The translations under genes and the position numbers were made by a program. From Candidatus Albibeggiatoa sp. nov. BB20 (GTDB lineage Bacteria > Pseudomonadota > Gammaproteobacteria > Beggiatoales > Beggiatoaceae): a DNA stretch of 33,206 bases. The notes beneath the pieces were generated by a model. The model did no database searches, was not told the DNA's origin, and was given only the letters and a program-made list of their open reading frames with translations. Shown here one piece after another: positions 22,920 to 31,700 of this stretch; positions within the stretch are counted from its first letter, which is position 1, and each line of letters opens with the position of its first letter. The DNA lies in assembly GCA_016744725.1 (NCBI GenBank), contig JADGDW010000029.1:1-33206 (forward strand), in the 5' to 3' direction.

Positions 22920-23444
22920 TCAGCGGCTTTTATTTTTGTGACGGCGGGGAATTGGAATTTCTTTTGATGATGATGCAGGTTCATATGCTTTTAAGCCCTT
23001 ATCACCTGTGAGTATTTCCACGCTATAACTCATTGAGTCATAATATTCTGCCACATGTTTAATCGTTGCATCGCCAATCGCTATTTTCTGAGTAGCTAAA
23101 TTTGGCCATTCTTTTGCGAGTCGTCTTAAATTATTTTCTTCACATAATAAATTTGAGAAAGCCCCCCAAGGAGTTTGCCCATCGAGTGCTTTTAACAAAA
23201 TATCTGAAAGTTTTTGCGCTAATTCATAGCGGTTATAACAACCTGCTTGTGCAATGTGATTGCCTGTTTCAATAAGACTAGCAAGTGGAAATATAAACGT
23301 TGTGCCTTGTTGTTCTTCATCGGCAAGCTTTTTATCAATACGGGCTTTATCCCATACGTCGTTCTTTGAGCCACTTGTTTTTTTACTTGGCACTTCCAAC
23401 CATACACATAAAATACTGGTATCAATAATCAGCACTTTACGCAT
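22920..23444 (-). CDS. PIN-like nuclease, partner of the adjacent ATPase
   Basis: A 174-residue protein with the acidic pattern of a PIN-fold ribonuclease: IIDTSIL (D8), PLASLIETGNHI (E59), IAIGDATI (D125) and EILTGDKGLKAYEP (D148). These four carboxylates would bind the metal ions. PIN proteins cut RNA, often as toxins, and usually have a small antitoxin next to them; here the partner is a 512-residue ATPase whose end overlaps this start by 8 bases. The C-terminus is basic (PRRHKNKSR), which could contact nucleic acid. A short DNA segment (22898-22919) separates it from the convergent anti-sigma gene. The family is inferred from motifs. Confidence 0.75.
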   Translation of the reverse strand: MRKVLIIDTSILCVWLEVPSKKTSGSKNDVWDKARIDKKLADEEQQGTTFIFPLASLIETGNHIAQAGCYNRYELAQKLSDILLKALDGQTPWGAFSNLLCEENNLRRLAKEWPNLATQKIAIGDATIKHVAEYYDSMSYSVEILTGDKGLKAYEPASSSKEIPIPRRHKNKSR

Positions 23445-24975
23445 GTTTTGCTTCCTGTATTTGTAAACTTTGCTCTAAGTCACCTCTGGTTGTAATTGTA
23501 CCCAGAGAGCCAGAAGCCATGAGTTTAGGCAGGTTATCCAGTTCATCCAGTGGTGTGATTTTGCTTGCACCTGTTTTGGGATCACGATGTACAACTTGTA
23601 CAAAAGGCATCATTTCAGGTTCTAAACCGTCGAGTAACGCAGGATTATGTGTTGTGACCAATATATCAATATTGCGTTTCGCGCCGATTTCACGCATGGC
23701 TTGAATCAGTAATTTCATCCGAGAAGGGTGTAAACCATTATCCACCTCTTCAATCACTAGAAGGCTCTCTTCTGGGCGGGTTAGCAAAGCAGTTAAAATG
23801 GCTAAAAAACGTAGTGTGCCATCAGACATACTGTGTGCATCAATGATTTGGGTTTTGCCTTCAATCCATTCTTCTTCACAATATAGCATCGCATCACTAC
23901 CCAAACGTCCGACAGGTTCAGCCCAAACTTTTCTAATGTCTTTTTCTGGTAAATGGTTCAAGTATTTTGATAAAGTTTGTTCGATTTCAGTTTTATGTTG
24001 TTCAGAAAGTGCAGCAAGAAAACCTGCTAAATTGCTAGCATCAGGCAGTAAGTTTTGACTAAAACGAGAGTAATTACGTATTTTTGAGGGGATGGGGTCG
24101 TATACAAAAATGCTTTTTAATACAAATGCATTTAAATCAATATTAGCCTCTTTATGTAATACCCCCAAATCAAGGGATAAAAATTCTAACTTAAGGAGTA
24201 AATTTTTAAATTTATATTCAATTATTCTTATATAGTCCGCGTCCCTATTAATACTATTACTGCTTATATTATCTATATCGTTTGTTGTCCACTTCATATT
24301 TTGAGAATTACTATTATTTAGCAAATCATTTATATCATCTATTAATTCTTTAGTGATTTTCTTAGCTGTTTTTATAAAATAAGAGCTACCCTCTTTTACA
24401 CAAGAAAAAGAAATTTCTAGTTGCTCCAATAAGCGATTAAAACTATCAATAGTCTCCTTAAAAAAAATTATTCGCTCTCTTGTTACTATAAGGGGAATAC
24501 CTTTTTGAAGTATACTCTCTAATGTACTTTCTTCAGACATATCAGAAAAACTATTTTCTATTTTTTCAAAGTGTTCTGTAATCACAGAGCTAAAAGCAGA
24601 ATCATAATTTAATATGTCTTTTTCATTAGATATGTTCGTTAAATCTGCACTTATAAAACTTGTTATTTCTATTGATTTTTTAGTGAATACTTTAAATTCT
24701 AAATTTTCAACAATTCGTGTTACCGAAATTTGAAACTCATCATGCGGTTTCATTGCAGCCCATTCCGCACCACCACGTATTGGCGCGACTGATTCATTGC
24801 CATTTAACGCTGTTTGAACATCCAAACCATTGGCGATACGCTGCAAAAAAACTAACGCATCCAACACATTTGATTTACCACTGGCATTTGAACCAATCAA
24901 TATTGTCAACGGATCAATATATAACGTGGCATCCTCAAAACTTTTCCAATGTTGTAAACGGATTTCTTTAATCAC
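23437..24975 (-). CDS. AAA (ABC/RecF-like) ATPase with variable central region
   Basis: A 512-residue ATPase of the RecF/OLD-like class (AAA_21-type). The start is GTG 24975 with TAGGT eight bases upstream. Walker A is GSNASGKS (residues 28-35), followed by NVLDALVFLQRI. The ABC-like signature is SMSDGTLRFLAIL (near 383), Walker B is LLVIEEVDNGLHPS (near 405), and the H-loop is LVTTHNPALLDGL (near 440). Between about residues 92 and 285 the DNA is much more AT-rich and the protein is rich in Ile, Asn, Ser and Lys. This is the usual place for the coiled-coil/sensor insert of such ATPases. It overlaps the PIN gene, so both are probably made together. It resembles the ATPases of two-gene anti-phage systems, but the function here is inferred. 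Confidence 0.85.
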   Translation of the reverse strand: MIKEIRLQHWKSFEDATLYIDPLTILIGSNASGKSNVLDALVFLQRIANGLDVQTALNGNESVAPIRGGAEWAAMKPHDEFQISVTRIVENLEFKVFTKKSIEITSFISADLTNISNEKDILNYDSAFSSVITEHFEKIENSFSDMSEESTLESILQKGIPLIVTRERIIFFKETIDSFNRLLEQLEISFSCVKEGSSYFIKTAKKITKELIDDINDLLNNSNSQNMKWTTNDIDNISSNSINRDADYIRIIEYKFKNLLLKLEFLSLDLGVLHKEANIDLNAFVLKSIFVYDPIPSKIRNYSRFSQNLLPDASNLAGFLAALSEQHKTEIEQTLSKYLNHLPEKDIRKVWAEPVGRLGSDAMLYCEEEWIEGKTQIIDAHSMSDGTLRFLAILTALLTRPEESLLVIEEVDNGLHPSRMKLLIQAMREIGAKRNIDILVTTHNPALLDGLEPEMMPFVQVVHRDPKTGASKITPLDELDNLPKLMASGSLGTITTRGDLEQSLQIQEAKHA

Positions 24976-24988
24976 AATAATGACCTAT

Positions 24989-25412
24989 CTAAAATACAAC
25001 TTTATCGTAAATATCTTGGACTTTAATTTCAGCTTGTACACTGGTTAATTGCAGCACTTGCTCTGCTTGATTCAAAACAGTTAACAGCCATTGATTCGGA
25101 TTTTGACGCTGATAATGTTCAATTTGGTATTTTTCCTGAGAAACGAGAATATAGTCCTGCACTGTTTCTAATTGGCGATATAAATTGGCTTTTTTACCAC
25201 GATCATATTTTTCAGTGGATTCAGATAATACCTCGATAATAATCGCTGGATTCAGCAATATATCTAAGTGAGTATCTTCAAATTCAGACGCTCCACACGG
25301 CAACAATATCAGGATAAGTGTAATCATTTTGATTTACTTTTACCCGCATATCGCTACTGTAAACTTTGCAATCACACTTTTTGAACGTAGATAAATTCAA
25401 GAGCACAAAACC
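24989..25412 (-). pseudogene. Uma2/DUF820 family pseudogene (frameshift, N-terminus lost)
   Basis: The 3' part (24989-25290) encodes a standard Uma2 C-terminal half: EFEDTHLDILLNPAIIIEVL, STEKYDRGKKANLYRQL, VQDYILVSQEKYQIEHYQR and KVQDIYDKVVF. At about 25291-25300 the frame breaks. In another minus-strand frame, from about 25412 down to there, the sequence continues as CDCKVYSSDMRV and YTYPDIVAVC, the usual preceding Uma2 block. Two bases appear to be missing in the stretch encoding VAVCGA. The N-terminal ~40 residues are gone. Uma2 is a PD-(D/E)XK-fold family of unknown function, often multi-copy in filamentous bacteria. It ends 13 bases before the ATPase start. Confidence 0.85.
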
Positions 25413-25446
25413 TGCTCAAACTAAACAAGTTTTGCACTCCAAAATA

Positions 25447-28302
25447 TTAAGGGGCTGGCACACGCAACTTCATGGCAGGATCACCGATTAAGACCAGATT
25501 ACTTAAAATGTCTTTACTCGCGCCATAACTGAACGTGAGGATTTTAGAGGAGGTAATGACATCTCCTAATCGTGTTTCTCCATCAATAAAAACGCTACGA
25601 TACCATTGGTCATTCAATAATTGATATTCCCATAAATAGCCTAAACCAGCAGATGAGAAAGTTGCTATACCACCTTTATTTTCAATAGTGACAAAGTTTT
25701 CACCCAGTGAGTCTTTACGCATATCACTAAAATACGCATTCAAACAATTCAAAGCCATCATAAAGGTATATTTGCCTTCATTTTCAAGTAGTGATAAATC
25801 TTCATTTTGAAACAACTCAGATTTAGCCCATAACTCAATATGTCCATGGCCAATATATTGTGTAATTGATACACCTTCATTAATGTAATCAATCAATTGC
25901 TGTCTTGCTGTAGCCGTATCTGTGCCATAAGAATCCAAATACACTTTATAAGCAAAAGAGCGACGTTTTTCTAAAAATAACTCCAATTGATCGTTAGCGG
26001 CCTCAAACTCCGTACCATGATCGGCAATAAATAACACTCTTCTGGATGGGTCGCTAGGATCATTTTCATAAGTTAACAGCTTATTAACAACTGTCGTCAC
26101 TTCAGCGACTGTTTTTGCGGGTAAACGCCCAATCGCCATATCGGCCAGCTCATCATCACCGTCAACGCTGACAAACCAATTATCATCAGGTGTCACTCCA
26201 TAACGGGTATTTGTGAAATGGGTAGGAACAAGCGTATGTTTGCTGCCATCTTCCTCATATTCATCTTTATATAAAAAGGTCGCTGTACCCAATAGCACAA
26301 TATAACGCGGCGTAGGTTTTGCCCAATGCTGATAAGCATAACTAAGGAAATCTTTAATCGCTTGTGGACTGGCTAAACCATCACCAAATTCACGATAAAT
26401 TTCATCGACTGTCACAACGGATGTTCTAAAACCCTGATTTTGCCGATGGGTAATTAAAGGCTGTGCTGCTTCCTGATATTCAGGAATAGTAATCATAATA
26501 TAATCAGCCCCTTGTTGCGCATTACGTAAGCGTGGTGCAGGGTCTAATTGCATATCAGCAGTGGCCTTAATTCGCGTATTAATCAAAGCATAATAAGTCC
26601 GCTCACCCTCTACAACAACATCAAAGGTGGCTTGATAATCGTCCTCTGGCATTTGGGCAATCGTTGGATTGAGAATTTCTTTAATATGATACGGATCAGT
26701 AATGTCATAAATTGAAATGGTTTTTAAATTAAACCCTCGCACCGCGACTTGATAACGTTCACCTGTACCTTGCAAAGTGAATTTCAACGTACTATTACGC
26801 GCTTGGAATTGACGTGGAAAATCTAACTCAATCCAGTCTAAATAACTCACATCGCTCTCAGCACCTGTATCTTTAGGCGCATTAAGGGCAATTTCATTGG
26901 TTTTCTCAATTAAAGCACTGGTATTAAAAGGCACTTCTGCAATATGGTATTCATCACCATTCCAATAAGTATCCCCAATTTCAGTCTCATTTACAGAAAA
27001 AACAAGGTGGTGATTTGGATATGGTGGAGCGGTGGAAGCACCTTGTAAAGCAAATCGTAACGTTGCTTGTGGCTCGTCAGCGACGTAAGCTGAATACACA
27101 TTGACATAAGCTTTTTTGGTCACAGGTGCGAACATATTGAACCAAAACCAATAATCTTGCTCAGGTGCATTAGGGGTTTCTGTCCAATACGTGCCATCTT
27201 TTTCATAATGCAAACTTTCCATAAAATAAGGTTGCACGATACCCGTGCCTGTAACCGTACCATCAAGGAAATTGCCCAATTTTACAGGTTCATCGTAAGC
27301 ACTTATTTCAATATCATTGTGTGTTTGCTCTAACTGCCAGCAATCTAAACGGAAAATACTGGTATCTGTATACAAATCTTTATAATTATTGGCATAAAAT
27401 TCAATCACATCACCCTCACTAAATTGGCGTGGGTTTTTCGCAATCACTAAAGGCATGATTTGCTGGTCTTTAACATATAAAATAAATTGGCCTTGTTTTA
27501 AACAAGTTTCAGGCATCCCAGCTTCAAATAACTCACTATATTTAATACGATAAACTGCTTTTGCATCAATTTCAAAACTGACAGTATAACGTTGTGGTGA
27601 AAAATCACTGGAAGCAAGGTCACCATCTGCTCGTTCTGGGCGTTGACGTGGCATATAACCATTAATAGTATTGTGTAAAATATCATCAAAATTGGTATTG
27701 TCTGAGCGAGTTTTACGCGTATTATCTATAGGTGGCAATGATTCGCTAAAAGCCAAACGAAAACGCAAACTGCTTAAATAGTGCAAACTATTATCCTCAG
27801 CATTCCAACGTGCTGGATGCACTTTGACTTGGATAACAGACTCACCTCGAAGCGTGGCTCGTGCACCTAATTCTAACCAAGTTTGTGGATAAAGTTGATT
27901 GGAGCGGTAAGCTTGCTCATTGAGAATAAATTGTTCACTGATCTCGCCAGAATCTAAGGCCACAGGCTGTGGCACAGGATAAATGTCAGTAGTAGTAATA
28001 AGTGTATTTTCAGTGAATTGCACATCTTCGATGCTGACATCACCCGCAGCAGGCACTTGCACCAATGTCGCTAACATCGGCAATTCTGGATAACCTACTT
28101 CTTTGGTTTTTGCCCATTGGTTAATCACAATGCGTTGATAAGTATTTTGATCATCTGCAATGATTGTTTGTAATGGGTTAGAAAGGTCTGGTAATTGCAT
28201 TTCAAACTCAATCCAGTCTGAGCCCCGATCCGTAATAACCAAATCTTGAGCCCAGATTGAGCTGTGATAAAGCAAAATTAACAGTAAGATAAAACGTTTC
28301 AT
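25447..28302 (-). CDS. Gingipain-type cysteine peptidase, family C25
   Basis: A secreted cysteine peptidase-like protein of about 951 residues. I start at ATG 28302 (MKRFILLLILLYHSSIWAQ), a clear signal peptide with AGGATT nine bases upstream. A propeptide-like region (to ~210) contains VGYPELPMLATLVQVPA. A middle region with carbohydrate-binding-like beta segments follows (to ~590). The C25 domain then starts at ADYIMITIPEYQEAAQPL and shows YIVLLGTATF, DNWFVSVDGDDELADMAIGR, the catalytic His in YIGHGHIELW (near 817) and Cys in MALNCLNAYF (near 853). The 36-residue His-Cys spacing is near that of gingipain R. No type IX secretion tail is obvious: the protein ends LIGDPAMKLRVPAP, straight after the catalytic domain. 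It is divergent from the SdrD-type gene. Confidence 0.9.
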   Translation of the reverse strand: MKRFILLLILLYHSSIWAQDLVITDRGSDWIEFEMQLPDLSNPLQTIIADDQNTYQRIVINQWAKTKEVGYPELPMLATLVQVPAAGDVSIEDVQFTENTLITTTDIYPVPQPVALDSGEISEQFILNEQAYRSNQLYPQTWLELGARATLRGESVIQVKVHPARWNAEDNSLHYLSSLRFRLAFSESLPPIDNTRKTRSDNTNFDDILHNTINGYMPRQRPERADGDLASSDFSPQRYTVSFEIDAKAVYRIKYSELFEAGMPETCLKQGQFILYVKDQQIMPLVIAKNPRQFSEGDVIEFYANNYKDLYTDTSIFRLDCWQLEQTHNDIEISAYDEPVKLGNFLDGTVTGTGIVQPYFMESLHYEKDGTYWTETPNAPEQDYWFWFNMFAPVTKKAYVNVYSAYVADEPQATLRFALQGASTAPPYPNHHLVFSVNETEIGDTYWNGDEYHIAEVPFNTSALIEKTNEIALNAPKDTGAESDVSYLDWIELDFPRQFQARNSTLKFTLQGTGERYQVAVRGFNLKTISIYDITDPYHIKEILNPTIAQMPEDDYQATFDVVVEGERTYYALINTRIKATADMQLDPAPRLRNAQQGADYIMITIPEYQEAAQPLITHRQNQGFRTSVVTVDEIYREFGDGLASPQAIKDFLSYAYQHWAKPTPRYIVLLGTATFLYKDEYEEDGSKHTLVPTHFTNTRYGVTPDDNWFVSVDGDDELADMAIGRLPAKTVAEVTTVVNKLLTYENDPSDPSRRVLFIADHGTEFEAANDQLELFLEKRRSFAYKVYLDSYGTDTATARQQLIDYINEGVSITQYIGHGHIELWAKSELFQNEDLSLLENEGKYTFMMALNCLNAYFSDMRKDSLGENFVTIENKGGIATFSSAGLGYLWEYQLLNDQWYRSVFIDGETRLGDVITSSKILTFSYGASKDILSNLVLIGDPAMKLRVPAP

Positions 28303-28733
28303 AATCATAATCCTAGTAAAAATCAAAATCTGTTAGCTATAAAGTATAGCAATAATAATATAGTCAATTTTAAGTTTTTGCTGGATAAAAACGGCTAAAC
28401 GGTGACATTTAAATGACAAGTATTTTGTATTTTTATAGATTATAGGGGTTTTTATAGATAAACATGGATTAAACCATTAACTTTAAGAATACCAAAATCT
28501 TTAACTAATTGTTTATTATTAAATATAAGGTTAGATAGTGGTTTTATTTCCATTTGAATTCACCTTTCAACAATAACAAATATCCATTAGTCTCAACATA
28601 GATTGATAATGCTGAGAACAACTTGATACTGTAAATATGTAAAATTTAATTTTGCGGCAGGCAGCAATCATACCGACCATATAATTCTGTATTTTTAATT
28701 AATTTAATATTTTATTATGAGAGGAAGCTTATC
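28303..28733. other. Divergent intergenic region with a small minus-strand ORF
   Basis: About 430 bases between the C25 peptidase and the SdrD-type gene. Minus strand 28452-28553 encodes 33 residues (MEIKPLSNLIFNNKQLVKD then FGILKVNG) with AAAGGTG upstream of ATG. The start of the frame resembles the first helix of minimal nucleotidyltransferases, but it stops early, so it would be a remnant. On the minus strand TTGACT (28367-28362) is a good -35 for the peptidase gene; the matching -10 is imperfect (CTTTAT, 17-base spacer). GAGAGGAAG lies just before the ATG at 28734. Confidence 0.4.
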
Positions 28734-31700
28734 ATGGGGGAAGCCATGCCATACTATAACTATACACACTCACTACGAAGTTTACGCGTGCCTATCTTAA
28801 TGTTAGTGATGCTCACACTATCGAGTTTTGCCGCTAGCGTGCAAGCAAAACCTGAATTGGCCTTGCAACAAATTGTCAGCAAAGACACGGTGCTTGCTGG
28901 TGAACAATTTTCTTATATTCTGCGTTATCGCTGCGCCAGTACAACTGAACATTGTGAAAATGTAAAAATCAACATGACGTTGCCAGCCGAGCTACAAAAT
29001 AAAATTTCTCAAGGCATTACACCACATATTGAAAGTTATAGTTACCGCTCTTGGAAACGAGAAGCCGAATGGATATTTAAACATCCTCTACCCGCAGGTT
29101 CTACAGGTGAATTAAGTGTTTTAGTTAATTTTCCTAATGGTTCAACAGCAGATGGCACAACGATTAATACTGAAGCGACAATGAATGCCGATAATGCTGA
29201 TAGTGTTATCAGTAATCAAGTCAGCGTGACAGCGCAAGCTCAGCCTGAAGTGACCTTTATTAAGCAAAAAACGGGTGGCAGCTACTTAAATAGCGATGTG
29301 ACTTATAGACTGAAAGTGTGTAACAAAAATACTCAAGGTCGCTTAAATTATAATAATTTAACCCTAGTTGATACTTTATTTGAAGGGGCACAATTTGTTT
29401 CTGCCACGAATGATGGTAGTTATAATGCAGACACACATACTGTTAGTTGGGCTTATAATAATTTAGCGATTGGTAAATGTTTCCAACCTTACGTTAAAGT
29501 TGTTTATCCTACGGAAATATTCAGCGTGGAAACCGAGGTCACTAATATTGCTGAAGTTACAGGCACTTTTGTTGGTGGGCTTGAAATTGTATATCAAGAT
29601 TCGATTTCTCACATTTTAAAAGTTCCAACAGGTGTTGGCTCTGGCCGTTTAGATGCGTGGAAACAAGGCTATAGCAAAGCATTGATTGGCCAAACGATTT
29701 ATTATGGTTTTTATCTAAAAAATGCGGGTAGCTTTGGCATTCAAGATTTAAGTGTTGTAGACCCAATTCCAGCTCAAATTGAAGTGACACGTATTCATGT
29801 TGGCAAAGGCAATAAAGCTGACATTCCTGTAAACGTGGCTTATCAAACTAACGTCCAAACTGAATGGGTGGATTTAAGTGGCAATCCTTATGTCACACCG
29901 CCACGTCATTACATTACTGTTGATAGCTTAGGATTAGCTGACGGTGAATATATTACTTATTTGCGTTGGTCAATGGACACTATTCCTATCGGTTATAAAG
30001 CGATCGGAAATTACAAATCGGATTGGAGTGGTTTTCAAGCTAAAGTATTACCAACAGCACGTAATGGCCAAGAAATAACGGTCGGTAATCAATTCTGGAA
30101 TCGAGCACAATTGAGCTACCATTATGAAGGTCAAGAAAACATTGTTAATCGTAGTTTGAACCGTAAAACAACAATTATTGCAGCCCAAGCCAAACCCTAT
30201 TTATATAAATCTTTGAAAACCAATTCAATGATTAATCAAGGTGAAAATGCAAAATTTGAGTTACGTTTGAAAAATAACGGTAATACAGGTTTAATCAATC
30301 CCGTTATCACTGACCTCTTAGTATCCGACTTAAGCTATGTGGGTTGGACTGTGACCAGTAAACCAAGTGATGCACCATTGCCACAATTTGGTATTGAAGA
30401 TAATCGTTTAGTTTGGTCTTGGGATGGTGATAGTGCTTATAGCTTGCAACCGGGAAAACAAATTAAAGTATTATTAACAGTTAATGTCAGCGATAAAGTT
30501 AGCGGTGTTGTTGAAAACCGTGCTTATACTCACAGTGCAGACCCAGATAGTAATCTCTTATTAAGTAGTTGTAACGCACGCTTAGTTGACGTAAATGATA
30601 TTGATACTGATGGCAATATTGAAGAACAAGTGTGTGCTTCTAACAAGGCCAACTTCTCTGTTTCTTCTGTTGCGGCAATGGATGCAGTTAAATGGGTCAA
30701 AGGTCAACTTGATAATGAATGGCATCGCTATCCAAATAGTGGTCGTACAGTTTTAGCAGGTGGTTTGGATTATCGTTTAATTATGACCAATATTGGTAAT
30801 GTGCCAATGAGTGATGTGGTTGTGATTGATATTCTGCCATTTGTAGGCGACACAGGGGTGATTGATTTACAAGGTCGTGACTCACAATGGACACCTCAAT
30901 TAATCGGTGCAGTACAAGCCGCCAATGATGTTGTAGTTTACTACAGCCCTGCCCAAAATCCGTGTCGTGATGAAGTGTTGAATCCAAGCCCAGCCGATTG
31001 TGAAGACCCACAATGGAGCACGATTTTACCAGCGGATATTACCAGCGTGCGTTCATTGAAGTTTGATTTTGGTGATGTGATTATCGAACCTGGTGACGAG
31101 TTAAAATTAACATGGCCAATGACTGCGCCTATTACTTCACCTATCGGCACAATCACTTGGAACTCATTCGGTTATGCTGCAAAACGGGCTGATTTAGGGA
31201 CTTATTTATTACCATCTGAACCGATTAAAGTTGGTATTGAAGTGGAAGATTTCCAACCTGCGATTTATGGTGATTATGTTTGGAACGATGAAAATGGTGA
31301 CGGCATTCAAGATGAATCTGAAACAGGGGTGAATAATGTTCGGGTTGAATTATATAAACCGGGGACAGATGGCATTGTTGCCACCAATGATGATGAGCTT
31401 ATTGGCTTCACTTTAACTTCGAATAGTGCTGAAGGCACACCGGGTTTTTACATTTTCTCTAATCTCAAACCGGGAGCTTACTTTGCTAAATTCTATCCAC
31501 CCGTCGGTTATGGTATTTCGCCAAAAGACCGTGGTGATGATGATTTAGTTGATTCTGATGTTAATCCAGATACAAATCTTGTTCGTGTGACAGTATTAGA
31601 TGCTGAAGAACGTGATTTAAGTTGGGATATGGGTATCTTTGAAAGTGGTAGTGCTGCATTAGGTAACTATGTATGGTTTGACAAAAACAAGGATGGTCAG

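Noticed and set aside
28355..28371. TATAGTCAATT identical to the left end of the MITE at 9344
   Set aside because: No matching GACTATA end lies within reach, and on the opposite strand the same bases give TTGACT, a plausible -35 for the C25 peptidase gene.
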